A stretch of 64,000 nt of DNA from Olavius algarvensis associated proteobacterium Delta 3. GTDB lineage: Bacteria > Desulfobacterota > Desulfobacteria > Desulfobacterales > CAFBRK01. The position numbers were made by a program, and so were the translations under genes. Below the pieces are notes generated by a model. The model had not been told where the DNA came from. It saw only the letters and a program-made list of their open reading frames with translations, and searched no databases. The stretch covers positions 1 to 64,000 of the forward strand of contig CAFBRK010000153.1 of NCBI GenBank assembly GCA_903231505.1. Direction: 5' to 3'. This document shows, one piece after another, positions 42,166 to 52,332 of the stretch; positions within the stretch are counted from its first letter, which is position 1, and every line of letters starts with the position of its first letter.

Positions 42166-43404
42166 TTAAATAATGGGCTGATATCCCGCTACATCGAGCT
42201 TCCGGTGGTATAGGTCAAGCAATGGTTGTAGTGCGCTTTCCAATTCAAAGTGTTGCATGATATGTCTGCGCCCGGCATCGGCCAATCGTTTGGCAAGTTT
42301 CCTTTCGGATGCGATTCGCTCGATGGCATCCGCGATCTGCGCCGGGTTGTTGGGATCGACGAGCAGGCCTGTTTTACCATCGATGATCAGATCGGGAATA
42401 CCGACGAGGCGAGTGGAAATGGCGGGTAGACCGCTTGCCATGGTCTCCATCAGCATTTGGGGCAGACCGTCGGCGTCATTGTCCGACGCCCAGACACAAG
42501 GCAGGCAGTATACAGTGCCGCTGTGCGCAAAGGCAGCGATATTTTCTTGTTTAAGCGCTTTACCGGTGACGGTCACATAGTCTTCCAGGCCGAGTTCTCT
42601 GACGGCATCGCGCAGTTTCTGTTCGAGCGGACCGCTACCGGCGATCGTGCATTCGAATTCAACGTTGCGATCAGCCAGAATCCGGCATGCCTCGATAAGA
42701 TAGATGAACCCCTTTTTTTCAACAAGACGGCCGGAGGAACGTATATGGATGATGCCATCATCCGGTCGGTAGTGTTCGGATGGCGGCGAGAAACGTTGCA
42801 CATCGATGCCGCAGTAGACCAGGTGCAGTTGTTCAGGGTGCGCCCCATGTTTGAGATAGAGCTCGCGATGGAAGTTCGAAATGCAGGCAATGAAATCGGC
42901 TCTTCGAATTTTGTCCTCAAGGGCTACACGATCACGCCATAAGTCTGTGCCATGTCCTGTGAAACTGAACGGTTTGTCAAGCAGCCATGCGGCGTACATC
43001 GCAATGGTGCAGCAGGAGTGTGCCCACTGGGAATGTATATGGGTGATCGGGGCCCGACGGTACTCCCGCGCCCAGTGACAGGCGACGAAAAAATGTGCCA
43101 GACACGCCAAACGGGCCCGGAAGTTTTCCCGTTTTCCGAAGAGCCCATTGATGAGACACGCCATGAACCGTCGCCCGAAAAGAAATGGTGAGACCACAAT
43201 CGAGAAGCACGTACTGAGCGGAGGCATGGGGTATATCACGCGCGTTTCTTCATCCAACCGTTCCGCCCATTCAGCACGGTGATAGATCGCTTCCGGTTTG
43301 CGCATTCCGTGCAGCATGAACGGTATGCCCGACTCACTCACGATACTCAATTCATTGGCTACCCAAGCGTTGCCGATTCCGTTGGTCGTTATGTAATGGA
43401 TCAT
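42166..43404 (-). CDS. Family 4 glycosyltransferase
   Basis: A 412-aa GT-B enzyme. The acceptor half has THIHSQWAHSCCTIAMYAAW and FTGHGTDLW; the donor half has YCGIDVQRFSPP, SSGRLVEKKGFIYLIEA and the EX7E-like segment DGLPQMLMETMASGLPAIST. It likely adds one sugar of the repeat unit from a nucleotide donor at the inner membrane. Lies between the kinase/methyltransferase pair and a GT2 gene, same strand. Confidence 0.9.
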   Translation of the reverse strand: MIHYITTNGIGNAWVANELSIVSESGIPFMLHGMRKPEAIYHRAEWAERLDEETRVIYPMPPLSTCFSIVVSPFLFGRRFMACLINGLFGKRENFRARLACLAHFFVACHWAREYRRAPITHIHSQWAHSCCTIAMYAAWLLDKPFSFTGHGTDLWRDRVALEDKIRRADFIACISNFHRELYLKHGAHPEQLHLVYCGIDVQRFSPPSEHYRPDDGIIHIRSSGRLVEKKGFIYLIEACRILADRNVEFECTIAGSGPLEQKLRDAVRELGLEDYVTVTGKALKQENIAAFAHSGTVYCLPCVWASDNDADGLPQMLMETMASGLPAISTRLVGIPDLIIDGKTGLLVDPNNPAQIADAIERIASERKLAKRLADAGRRHIMQHFELESALQPLLDLYHRKLDVAGYQPII

Positions 43405-43466
43405 CGATTCCCGTTATGTTTAAGAAATTACCTGGTGCGTTTACAACGATGGGGGTATCGGTCGAG

Positions 43467-44525
43467 CTAATGGTCGGAACGGGCTAGTTCCCCGACATCA
43501 CCGGCCGAAGCCTGTTTGTACTCGATCAATGTGCTTGGCCTGCCACGCAAGCGGTTTAACCAAAATTGGAAAATACCGAGACTCTTGGGGAATTTGGCCA
43601 AGACACAGGCGGCAGCGTACAGCCGAGCATCAAATGCAATAAAACCTTTGCGCCGCATGGAGCGTGAGATCTTGGCGGCCAATGCGACATAGCCGAATAG
43701 CGTGATTGGAGAACCCATCACGGCCCACGGCCACCATACAGCCGCTATCAGGAATCCAACGGCAACGATCGGCACCGAAACGCCCCAGAACAATGCACTG
43801 AGCACGGCACGTACATTGTGCCGTTCGGGTGATCTGCCGTGAATGGCGCACCCTTCCGCGCTTGCGTGTCCGGCGCGTATAGCGCGCCGCCACCACTGAC
43901 TGAACTTGAGCATGGCAGCGTCGTGTATCGTCATGTCGTGATCGATGCGAACGATTTTCCCGCCGGCCTTTCGTATTCGAACACACAATTCAGGCTCTTC
44001 CCCGGCAATCATGGAGGTATTAAACATGCCGGCGGCAATGAACGGTTCGGGCCGAACCATCATGTCTCCTCCGCATGACTGGATTTCACCCAAGTCCTTG
44101 CCCCACTCAATCGCGCACAGTCTATTGTAAATGGACGCATCCGGATGGCGTTCTAGCCGGCGTCCTGTCACAATAGTGATATCAGGGTGGTTCATCATTG
44201 CGAGGACAGCCGATTCGAGATATCCGTCAACCAGTTCGCAGTCTCCGTCGATAAACTGCACAAATTCGGTATCCGGTTTCATATCGAGCAACCGCCTAAA
44301 TCCGGAGTTACGCCCGCGAGCCATAGTAAAGGGAAGCGTCATGTCGAGTTCTACCACATCCACCCTGCGTGACTTCGCGAATGTGATGCTGCCATCAGTC
44401 GATCCGGAGTCGACATACACAATTCTCTCGGTTTTGTCTCGCACGGAAAGCAGACACCGCTTGAATCGCTCTCCTTCATTGCGACCGATGATCACGATTC
44501 CTATTTTGCGAGTAAAAAGTTGCAT
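43467..44525 (-). CDS. Family 2 glycosyltransferase (membrane-associated)
   Basis: A 352-aa GT-A enzyme: KIGIVIIGRNEGERFKRCLL, VYVDSGSTDGS, the metal site FIDGDCEL, and SMIAGEEPELCVRIRKAGGK for the acceptor side. The C-terminal part has hydrophobic segments (VPIVAVGFLIAAVWWPWAV). Family members extend polyprenyl-linked repeat units. I use the ATG at 44525; an adjacent upstream TTG adds one codon. Confidence 0.88.
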   Translation of the reverse strand: MQLFTRKIGIVIIGRNEGERFKRCLLSVRDKTERIVYVDSGSTDGSITFAKSRRVDVVELDMTLPFTMARGRNSGFRRLLDMKPDTEFVQFIDGDCELVDGYLESAVLAMMNHPDITIVTGRRLERHPDASIYNRLCAIEWGKDLGEIQSCGGDMMVRPEPFIAAGMFNTSMIAGEEPELCVRIRKAGGKIVRIDHDMTIHDAAMLKFSQWWRRAIRAGHASAEGCAIHGRSPERHNVRAVLSALFWGVSVPIVAVGFLIAAVWWPWAVMGSPITLFGYVALAAKISRSMRRKGFIAFDARLYAAACVLAKFPKSLGIFQFWLNRLRGRPSTLIEYKQASAGDVGELARSDH

Positions 44526-44561
44526 CAAAAGGACATACCGATAATGTTGGATGCTATTTGA

Positions 44562-46124
44562 TCATCTAATTTCTTCCTGCCGCAGTTTGTAAATAACGCC
44601 TTGATTATTGCTGAAAACCACTTCGAAATTATCCCGATTCACTCTGTTGTTGTACAAATTCGCCATGTAACTTCCATTATCATCCTTATTGACGCCATGA
44701 TATAAAACTAAAAACTCTGTGCCGACTTCATACATTCTTTGTTGCAAGGTCGTACTTAAATCATCTGGAATACTATTCATATCAGCTGTTCTTGGAATTC
44801 TCATGACAGGATTGCCGCACACAAAACTCAATAAAAAATGTTGGTTTGTTGTTATCGGCTGATCCTTTGAGCAATTTTTAATAACCCATTGAGTAATCGA
44901 ATTATTTCTAAAAGCATCCAAATCCCTGCCCCAGGCTTTATAGTTATTTTGATAAAGATTTAGGTGCACCAAAAATGTTATAGATAACAGAAGTATTACA
45001 AAAATCTCGCCTCTACTTGAAAAAATGTGCTTGAAGAAAATTACTGCATTGGCAATTAGTAATATTAAAAGGATCGGAACTAATGGAGTAAAAAAACGAC
45101 TCAAGCCTGCAGGCTCTACTTTCAGCATGACGTAGACCATAAGAAAGAAATAACTCAACAAATAGACAATCAAAACATCCATTCCCTTGAGAAACAAACC
45201 TTTGATGTCCATTCTGTAATTATTATTCCTAAAATATAAATGAAAACATATTCCTACTATAAAACACAGAATAAGAATAAATAATGGCTTCGGTAAATGG
45301 TCCAAATACGGTTTATATTTGAAGCCGTAATAAAGCATCTCCAGCGAAATAGAAAAAGCTTCCGATAGTGACCTATCGAAACTTAGTTGTTCGTATCCAC
45401 GTATTGATCCTGTTACCAGGTAATTTCGCAGAAATAACATTGATAAAGCGAAAATTGTTAAAAACAATGATATAGAATAAGAGATCAGGTTTTTTTTGTT
45501 CCTAGTGATGAAAACTATGTGCAATATTTCATAAGAAATCAGAAGAATGAAACAAACTCCGATATATCTTGTCAATATAGCTGAACAAGATAAAATGCCA
45601 ACTGCAATAGCGTAGTAATGGCCTTTTTCGGAGATTCTTGATTTTAAAATGAAGTAGATCGCCACCATTGAAAAGGTTGTGAATAGAAGTTCACTCCAAA
45701 TAGTAGCAGTTGCACGTAACATCGGAAGAGAGGAGAATATGGCAATAGTAGAAAAAAAGGCCAAAAATCTATTAGAAAGAAAGTGAACTAAAATAAGATA
45801 AGACAATACGACGGAAATATAGAAAGATAAAAAATTAAGAAGTTGAGCGGCAAAATAGTTGTCTACGGAAATGCCGCCAAAAACTGCCAATGCTATTGGA
45901 AATAGCGGCGGTTGGACAAGAAAAGGAACGCTGCCATCGCTAAAAGTCAGATTGCTGTGAAAGTATAAAAGTGGTACTTTTAATCCATTACCCTTGAGTA
46001 TCTCATCTGCAACTAATCCATATCGGAAAGAATCCCACATGAAACATATATGTTTAACCACCAATACAGCAGCAATAACAGACAAAAAACTTAAAAAAAT
46101 AAAATATATAGTCTTTTTATTCAT
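44562..46124 (-). CDS. Polytopic membrane glycosyltransferase-like protein
   Basis: A 520-aa protein with at least ten membrane segments, an early acidic loop (FMWDSFRYGLVADEILKGNG) and a soluble C-terminal domain of about 120 residues. The layout fits GT-C enzymes (ArnT/PMT-like), which use polyprenyl-phosphate sugars on the periplasmic side. The DNA is clearly more AT-rich than the genes on both sides and uses AAA, ATA and TTA codons heavily, which suggests recent transfer. Possible jobs are side-branch addition or decoration of the polymer. Confidence 0.8.
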   Translation of the reverse strand: MNKKTIYFIFLSFLSVIAAVLVVKHICFMWDSFRYGLVADEILKGNGLKVPLLYFHSNLTFSDGSVPFLVQPPLFPIALAVFGGISVDNYFAAQLLNFLSFYISVVLSYLILVHFLSNRFLAFFSTIAIFSSLPMLRATATIWSELLFTTFSMVAIYFILKSRISEKGHYYAIAVGILSCSAILTRYIGVCFILLISYEILHIVFITRNKKNLISYSISLFLTIFALSMLFLRNYLVTGSIRGYEQLSFDRSLSEAFSISLEMLYYGFKYKPYLDHLPKPLFILILCFIVGICFHLYFRNNNYRMDIKGLFLKGMDVLIVYLLSYFFLMVYVMLKVEPAGLSRFFTPLVPILLILLIANAVIFFKHIFSSRGEIFVILLLSITFLVHLNLYQNNYKAWGRDLDAFRNNSITQWVIKNCSKDQPITTNQHFLLSFVCGNPVMRIPRTADMNSIPDDLSTTLQQRMYEVGTEFLVLYHGVNKDDNGSYMANLYNNRVNRDNFEVVFSNNQGVIYKLRQEEIR

Positions 46125-46289
46125 TTTTGTTCCGAGAATATTTTAAATACCTATGCGATGGAAAGAGAGATAGTTATTTATAATGATCAAAATAAAGACC
46201 CCACAGGAGGGCCGATGGTGCCATGAGACCAGCAGCTGGTCGGCATTGGAAAAGTGAAAATATACTGAAGCTTTCTGCAATGCCTAAAT

Positions 46290-47171
46290 TTAAGATTCAA
46301 GTGATGAAATTTCCCAATTTGGCATCGTTGCTTTCGCAACCTGCGCGAATGTCCTACAGGAAAGGTCGGCATCGACCCATAGACTGAGCCTGGAAAGGTC
46401 TTCGTCGAAGATGTTCTCGAGCTCATTTCGCATTCGCTCCCCCAGTTGAGGCCTCTTCTTCATTTGCCAAAAGCCTTTGACCCAATCGCGTGTCGCCTGC
46501 GGGACGAGTCTGCGGCGAAGCCATGTGGAGAATGGGTTCCAAACGATAGCGTCGCGAAAAAGGCTTCGTTGCATTCGCTTCGAAGAGACGTTGGCGGCAC
46601 TGTCGCGGTGCCATACCGGTCTATCGGAATACCCTATGAACCGGGCGATGCGCTCGAGCTCTTGTTGAGGTTCTAAGAGAAGATGTTCAAAGAACACGAG
46701 CAGGACATTATCGTCGCCGTAATTCTCGAGAAACGGGCGGATCTGCATCGCATACTTGCTGTAAGATATCAGTTCAGGACGATTGGCAATGGCCTCATCA
46801 ATCGGTTCATCGATGATTCTTTCGGACCAATCGTGAATATAATGAGAAATCAACCGGTCGATCGGGTGACGTATGACATAAATGAGTTTTGCTTCAGGCA
46901 CATGGGTGAGCATTCGCAAGATTGTCTGTGGATAAGTTGGCAGTTTGGTGTAATGTGTGCTCGATTCACCACATATATCGCCCAATGCGGCACTGTCATA
47001 GAGACCTGCATACCATTCTTGACCCTTTGCCCACACATCATCATTACTAAAAAAATATGGCTCCTTGGGTTCGGTCATGAAAATGCCCGGCTGTTGCGCC
47101 AACTGCTCATGCAGCGTGGTAGTGGCGCATTTCATAGCTCCAATAATGATGAAATCGGGCATTCTTGTCAT
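46290..47171 (-). CDS. Sulfotransferase
   Basis: A 293-aa cytoplasmic sulfotransferase. The PAPS 5'-phosphosulfate loop FIIIGAMKCATTTLHEQL is at the N-terminus, and YVIRHPIDRLISHYIHD carries the 3'-phosphate-binding Arg/Ser. Likely sulfates a sugar of the polymer (the NodH/heparan type of fold). Together with the arylsulfotransferase and the membrane sulfotransferase it makes three sulfate-transfer genes in this locus. The 165 bp before the next gene hold nothing I can name. Confidence 0.9.
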   Translation of the reverse strand: MTRMPDFIIIGAMKCATTTLHEQLAQQPGIFMTEPKEPYFFSNDDVWAKGQEWYAGLYDSAALGDICGESSTHYTKLPTYPQTILRMLTHVPEAKLIYVIRHPIDRLISHYIHDWSERIIDEPIDEAIANRPELISYSKYAMQIRPFLENYGDDNVLLVFFEHLLLEPQQELERIARFIGYSDRPVWHRDSAANVSSKRMQRSLFRDAIVWNPFSTWLRRRLVPQATRDWVKGFWQMKKRPQLGERMRNELENIFDEDLSRLSLWVDADLSCRTFAQVAKATMPNWEISSLES

Positions 47172-47222
47172 GGTGAGTTCATTCGGCGTCTCTGGGCATG
47201 TCTCTAAACGGAAACTATTCTG

Positions 47223-48227
47223 TCAGGGTGTCAAGTCGCCGCTCTTATAGGAGTGGTGTGGTTTGGAAGTTTTTATACCGGTTTCTTTGTCATCCCGGTT
47301 TGCGGGCGCCTTGCCTTCGCCCCTTACTCCAAGTATAAAATCAAACCATGCTTTTATAAACGCCCGGTGGCACTCGATATTGCCAAACCCATACATTTTT
47401 ACTTTTCGGAAGAAGGAACGAAGTATAAATAATGAGTTTTTCAAAATTTGAAATGAGTTCCCGTACCGGAAAAGGCAGATAAGCCTGTTTCGAGTCGCAA
47501 AGTAAGTAATAAACGGCGAGGTGGAGCCGGTTGTCTGGTGTCGGCGGTGAACGACTTCGGCAGTTCCAACGACCGCGAGTTCCCAGCCGGCATCGGTACA
47601 ACGTATACACAAATCGTAATCTTCCCAATTTGTAAAAAGACTTTCGTCAAATAATCCAACCTCCGATAGAGTTTTTGTCCTCATAAGGATCGCACACGCC
47701 GAGACAAACTCACTGCGGACCGTTCTCCGGTAGGAAGTTTCAAAAGGATCATCATAGCCTGGCCTTGTTATGAATGCTTTATCCCTGTCAATCCATCCGC
47801 GGTAAGCCTGGACGGTTTTCGGCGTTTCGGGATTCAGCAATATGGCGCTGGCTAAACCGATGTGGGTATTATTTTCCATGCATTCTATTAAGTTGGGTAT
47901 GGCCTCTCTACCAACAAGGGTGTCATTATTGAGTAGAAAAACGTACTTGGCGCCCAATTCAATGGCTTTTTCGATGCCCCGGTTGCATCCACCTGTAAAT
48001 CCCCAATTTTTCGAAAGCTGGACGGGGATAATATCAGGGAAACGATTCTTTAAAATGGGACAGGCTGGTGGATTTGAGCCGTTATCGACAACGACAATTT
48101 TTAAATTTTCGTAGCTGCTGTTGAACAGCGTCTCGATACATTTTGTGGTCATAATCGTGTCGTTCCACGTCAGAACGACGGCTACCACCAGAGGGACGTC
48201 AACGTTGTGATGTGCCGTTTTATTCAT
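47223..48227 (-). CDS. Family 2 glycosyltransferase (rhamnosyltransferase-like)
   Basis: About 334 aa of GT-A fold: LVVAVVLTWNDTIMTTKCIE, VVVDNGSNPPA, FTGGCNRGIEKAI, the metal site FLLNNDTLV and FDESLFTNWEDYDLCIRC. GT2 proteins of this layout often transfer rhamnose, which fits the rmlC and rmlD genes just upstream. I place the start at ATG 48227, before the domain; the frame is open to a GTG at 48338 that overlaps rmlD by 11 bp. Confidence 0.87.
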   Translation of the reverse strand: MNKTAHHNVDVPLVVAVVLTWNDTIMTTKCIETLFNSSYENLKIVVVDNGSNPPACPILKNRFPDIIPVQLSKNWGFTGGCNRGIEKAIELGAKYVFLLNNDTLVGREAIPNLIECMENNTHIGLASAILLNPETPKTVQAYRGWIDRDKAFITRPGYDDPFETSYRRTVRSEFVSACAILMRTKTLSEVGLFDESLFTNWEDYDLCIRCTDAGWELAVVGTAEVVHRRHQTTGSTSPFITYFATRNRLICLFRYGNSFQILKNSLFILRSFFRKVKMYGFGNIECHRAFIKAWFDFILGVRGEGKAPANRDDKETGIKTSKPHHSYKSGDLTP

Positions 48228-48327
48228 AGCTGAGGTTTTCCGATGTGTTGGATTATCTATTAACCGAAAGGGGGGAGTGTCCGCTTGCAATAGGACAGGC
48301 GGCGCGGCCCGATGGCCGACCGGCGTG

Positions 48328-49194
48328 TTATTTTTCACGCAATGTTTTCAGGTAGCTCTTCAGGCCTTTTTCCCAAGGCGGCATGATGTCAAGTTTGGCT
48401 TCCTGCAAGCCTTTATTCTCTAAAACGGAGTAAGTCGGTCGCGGCACCTTGGCCGGGAATTCTCCGGGATCGGCGACGGTAAGTTTTACAGTTGAACCCG
48501 TAAGTTCAAAGATTTTTGCAGCAAAATCGTACCAGGAACAACTTCCCTGGGAAGTCCCATGGTACAGGCCGTAATGTGAGGACCCTGCCATGTGGACGAT
48601 CTGTTTGGCGATATCTCTGGTGTACGTCGGTGAGACAAACTCATCATTCACCACCCGAATCTCATCACGTTCACTGGCCAATTTGAGCATCAGTGTAACA
48701 AAATTCAGACCTCCCTTGGCCCGGCAAAGACTCTCTCCATAAATGGCGGAAACACGCAGAATAAAATACTGTTCAGCAATGGTCTCCACAAAAAATTCTC
48801 CCGCGATCTTGGTGTTTCCATAGACATTCAAAGGCCTCGGGCAGTCTGACTCCAGATACGGAGACTGCTTCACACCATCAAATACGTAATCCGTGCTGAT
48901 GTGCATGAGCGTAAAGCCGATTTCCTGAGATGCCAAAGCCAGGTTCCTGGCGCCAATACCGTTGACGGCGAAAGATTTTTCTGGGTCCTTTTCACATTCC
49001 TCGACATTGTGCATCGCAGCGGTATTGACAACAAAATCCGGATCAATGTCCCCCAACGTGCTACGCGTATCATTATGATCACTGATTTCTATATGCTCAT
49101 GATTTAATCCGATGACATCGTCACCATTGTCTCGAAACGCTCTACAAACATCCGTGCCCAGCTGGCCGTTGGCTCCGATTACTGAGATTTTCAT
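48328..49194 (-). CDS. rfbD: dTDP-4-dehydrorhamnose reductase
   Basis: A 288-aa SDR that makes dTDP-L-rhamnose. NADPH-binding IGANGQLGTDVCRAF (5-19), HISTDYVFDGV, the active-site YGNTKIAGE and the metal/substrate region near EFVSPTYTRDIAKQI are present. The first two enzymes of the pathway (RmlA, RmlB) are not visible here; RmlC is at 50222. Confidence 0.9.
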   Translation of the reverse strand: MKISVIGANGQLGTDVCRAFRDNGDDVIGLNHEHIEISDHNDTRSTLGDIDPDFVVNTAAMHNVEECEKDPEKSFAVNGIGARNLALASQEIGFTLMHISTDYVFDGVKQSPYLESDCPRPLNVYGNTKIAGEFFVETIAEQYFILRVSAIYGESLCRAKGGLNFVTLMLKLASERDEIRVVNDEFVSPTYTRDIAKQIVHMAGSSHYGLYHGTSQGSCSWYDFAAKIFELTGSTVKLTVADPGEFPAKVPRPTYSVLENKGLQEAKLDIMPPWEKGLKSYLKTLREK

Positions 49195-49231
49195 GTGTCA
49201 TGCTCCATAGGGATTATATTTTTGAGAAAAT

Positions 49232-50194
49232 TCAATTGCCGTGTTTTATGTTCTTGAAAGTCTGGATGTTGTAGTACTGGTCGCTTTCGAAATCACGAAA
49301 ACTATCCAGATTGTCCACCAGACTCTTGATGGTGTCCACTACAGAAAATGTGGGTTTGAAACCTAACACTTCATTCGCCTTTTGAATGCTTACCTTGTAG
49401 TTTCGATAGTCCTCGATGTGCTTGATGTTCATTTTCGGATGAATGTCAAGATATTTGATCAGCCCTTCCTGCACGTAATCTCCAACTTCGCCGACCGTAT
49501 AATTTCCGGAGGCGACATTGAATACACCGGAAATTTGCCCATTGGTTTCGATGGATCGAACATAAGCCTTTGCAGCGTCACGGATATCGAGGATCGGTCG
49601 CCAGATGGCTGGATTGTTTACGGTGATGACGCCATCCTCAATCGCGCATTTGAACATCGTGTTCACGATGAGGTCGAGGCGCATTCTAGGGCTGTATCCA
49701 CACACGGTGCCCTGGCGCAGTGAAATTACCGAGAAGCTGTCATCCTGCTGTTTCATGGCACCGAACTCACCCTGCAGCTTGGATATACCATAGGGATAGT
49801 TAGAGATTGTCGGTCGGGTTTCATCGTATAGTTCCTCAACGGTATAGCCATAGACTGAGCAGGAACTGCCGTAGATATACCGCCGGACGCCGGCGCGCTT
49901 GGCAATATAGGCCAAATATGACGGCGCAGAGGCATTGTCGATAAAGTTCTGCGAGGGTGAAAATTCCGCCATCGGATCATTGGAGAGGCCGGCCAGGAAA
50001 ATGATCTGATCATAACCCTTCAGGTCCTTTTCCTCGACACGGAAGATATCTTTCTGTATGATCTTGACTCTGTCCGGCAGATGGTTTCCGAACCAGAGCA
50101 GATCGATAACGTCTACGTCGTATCCCCGTTCAAGCAGCTTGGGTATTATTGTCGAGCCGATATAGCCGGCACCGCCTGCGACCAGTATTTTCAT
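49232..50194 (-). CDS. NAD-dependent sugar epimerase/dehydratase
   Basis: A 320-aa extended SDR: nucleotide-binding VAGGAGYIGSTIIPKLL (5-21), the catalytic region YGSSCSVYGYTVEELYD and YPYGISKLQGE. It also contains the cofactor-site segment SLRQGTVCGYSPRMRLDLIV. Family members act on nucleotide sugars; the exact reaction (epimerase, dehydratase or reductase) cannot be told from sequence alone. Lies between rmlC and rmlD and is not a typical RmlB, whose TDEVYG motif is absent. Confidence 0.85.
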   Translation of the reverse strand: MKILVAGGAGYIGSTIIPKLLERGYDVDVIDLLWFGNHLPDRVKIIQKDIFRVEEKDLKGYDQIIFLAGLSNDPMAEFSPSQNFIDNASAPSYLAYIAKRAGVRRYIYGSSCSVYGYTVEELYDETRPTISNYPYGISKLQGEFGAMKQQDDSFSVISLRQGTVCGYSPRMRLDLIVNTMFKCAIEDGVITVNNPAIWRPILDIRDAAKAYVRSIETNGQISGVFNVASGNYTVGEVGDYVQEGLIKYLDIHPKMNIKHIEDYRNYKVSIQKANEVLGFKPTFSVVDTIKSLVDNLDSFRDFESDQYYNIQTFKNIKHGN

Positions 50195-50221
50195 GGAACC
50201 CTCCTGACTTCATTGAAAACG

Positions 50222-50788
50222 TTAATATTGAAAGTGCTCCGATTCCTCGGTCTCATGCCACTGTGAAAGGGTTTGGGCAACCTTGTCCTTTTCGGAAAGG
50301 ACAGGATCCTTCACGGGCCATTCGATGCCAACCGCCTCATCATTCCATAGTATCCCTGATTCACAGTTACTGTTGTAGGTGCCTGTGGTCAGATACTGGA
50401 TTTCTGCATATTCTGAAACCACGCAAAATCCACGGGCAAAACCGGCAGGCGCCCATACCGACAATCTGTTTTCTTCGCTGGCTTCGATTCCCACCCATTT
50501 ACCAAGAGTGGGAGATCCTTTGCGGATATCGACGGCAACCAGAAACGCGGTCCCTCTGGTTACACGCATGAATTTCCCCATGGGTGGGTCCCACTGGAAA
50601 TGCAGTCCCCTGAGCGTGTTTTGGACTGAGCCGGAATGATTGAATTGAACGAATTTTGACGGAAGACCGAGTTCGCTGAATTGATCTTCTCGATACACTT
50701 CCATAAAAAATCCTCGATCATCCTGAAAAACTTCCGGAATGACAATCTTGACCGAATCGATCAGAGTGTTTTTCACAGAAAGTTGCAT
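50222..50788 (-). CDS. rfbC: dTDP-4-dehydrorhamnose 3,5-epimerase
   Basis: A 188-aa cupin epimerase. The diagnostic QNTLRGLHFQWDPPMGKFMR carries the catalytic His, with VWAPAGFARGFCVVSE and AVGIEWPVKDPVLSEKD near the end. I chose ATG 50788, preceded by AGGAG at a good distance; the open frame extends upstream to 51166 but that part has no domain and overlaps the next gene antisense to nothing useful. Product feeds RmlD (48328) for L-rhamnose. Confidence 0.93.
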   Translation of the reverse strand: MQLSVKNTLIDSVKIVIPEVFQDDRGFFMEVYREDQFSELGLPSKFVQFNHSGSVQNTLRGLHFQWDPPMGKFMRVTRGTAFLVAVDIRKGSPTLGKWVGIEASEENRLSVWAPAGFARGFCVVSEYAEIQYLTTGTYNSNCESGILWNDEAVGIEWPVKDPVLSEKDKVAQTLSQWHETEESEHFQY

Positions 50789-50976
50789 GTTTTCATCTCC
50801 TTCTCTGGGGAAAAGTATGGTTTGATTCGCTTGCTCGGAAAAGCTGAAATGAGGCCCGCGGATACCCGAATTACACACCAATGCTATGTTATGACCTCGG
50901 CGACATGCAGATAGTGCCCGCCGATGACTAGGGGAACCGATTTTGCCACTGTTGTCCCGGGAATTCATGCATTCAG

Positions 50977-52332
50977 TCAGTATGAACTCGACCGCGAATG
51001 TAGGCTTACGTCTTGAACCGGTTCCAGAGCAGGGCGGTAAGAAATGAGACCCCCGGCGATAACGAAGTAGAGGGGACTCATCATCGCATTCACGAGACAA
51101 TCGATCGTGAACCCGAGCAGAACCATCGATAGTGCGGCTGCCGGTGCGTTGTCCGGAAGGGACCATTCGGCAGCAGAGAGGCGCTTGGTCAGTACCAGGA
51201 TCGGCAGCAATAATACAAACCCAACGCTCACGAGTCCGACCAAGCCATTCTTTCCGAATACGATAATCCAGAAGCTATCGGTAATCGATCGCTTTCCCAT
51301 CGCGCCCTCAGCTAGTGATTCCGCACGATTTCGATTCCAGCCGCCCCAGCCAAAGTATGGTCGCATCAATGCCCTGTCGATCAGGGTTATTTCGTGGCTG
51401 ATGCGACTTTGGAATGATCTGGCGCGTAGGGGATCGATCGACTCTATCTGGTTTATGATTGGGGCTGCATGCCAATCCATTTCAACCCGGCTAAAGACAT
51501 AGAATATCGGAAACAGTGCCAGAAGGATCACAACGGCGCGCGACTTGAACATTTTGGTCGTATACAGTGCACCGAGGCCCATGAACAGAACAAAATAGCC
51601 ATTCAGGGCCCGGCAGAGCAAAGACACGACCAACAAAATTAACGCAGCGAACCGAGCGGACAGCCATCCGATCCATATGATGGATCGGCTTCGCCACAAC
51701 CAGACGGCCACCAATGCAGCGCCGGCTATCAGTACGCCGAGCTCTAGGCCGTGACGCAAAAAAACCATCGGTCGATACCATCCCAACCGCCATATCATCT
51801 TAAACGGAATCTGTAGAAAACCATAAACATGCTTGTGCAGTTGGGGGCTCATCCGAAGTTCGAACAGGATTAATGGCACATAACAGAGCATGGCGACGAT
51901 CAGGCCAATGGCCAGTTCGCGCATTCCGATATGGTCGGAAAAGTAGAGACGTCCTATGAAATAGGGGATCCCATAAAAAATCACGTGCGTTAGTACTCCT
52001 GAAATGCCGTCGTAAATCCCAAGGCCATTGGCTACCGAACTCGCCATGGGACATAAGCACCATGCAACGATCGGCAGGTCAAACCGTCCCAATCGAATTC
52101 CGGATAGACGACTTAAGTCAAAAACCAACACACCCAATACGAGGCCCAGCACGACGGATGTCACTCTCGTGTAATCCGGCAATCCACTGAGTTTGAAGCC
52201 CACCTTTTGGGGCAGCAGCAGCCAGCCGGCCAGCAAACTGGCGAGCACGGCCTGCCTCGGACGAAGGACGGAGAACAACACCAGACTCACAACCGGCCAT
52301 CCGAGCAACATGATATCTGCGACTATTCTCAT
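50977..52332 (-). CDS. Wzy/O-antigen ligase-like membrane protein
   Basis: A 451-aa polytopic membrane protein with about eleven hydrophobic segments and a large loop near FRMSP-like LILFELRMSPQLHKHVYGFL, then FGWGGWNRNRAES, the pattern seen in O-antigen polymerase/ligase (Wzy/WaaL) proteins. It would polymerise repeat units flipped by the Wzx at 56284. Its ATG overlaps the stop of the upstream glycosyltransferase by one base (TGATG). Confidence 0.82.
   Translation of the reverse strand: MRIVADIMLLGWPVVSLVLFSVLRPRQAVLASLLAGWLLLPQKVGFKLSGLPDYTRVTSVVLGLVLGVLVFDLSRLSGIRLGRFDLPIVAWCLCPMASSVANGLGIYDGISGVLTHVIFYGIPYFIGRLYFSDHIGMRELAIGLIVAMLCYVPLILFELRMSPQLHKHVYGFLQIPFKMIWRLGWYRPMVFLRHGLELGVLIAGAALVAVWLWRSRSIIWIGWLSARFAALILLVVSLLCRALNGYFVLFMGLGALYTTKMFKSRAVVILLALFPIFYVFSRVEMDWHAAPIINQIESIDPLRARSFQSRISHEITLIDRALMRPYFGWGGWNRNRAESLAEGAMGKRSITDSFWIIVFGKNGLVGLVSVGFVLLLPILVLTKRLSAAEWSLPDNAPAAALSMVLLGFTIDCLVNAMMSPLYFVIAGGLISYRPALEPVQDVSLHSRSSSY

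Noticed and set aside
50789..51166. N-terminal extension of RmlC to 314 aa
   Set aside because: The extra part has no domain, and a strong ribosome binding site lies right before ATG 50788.
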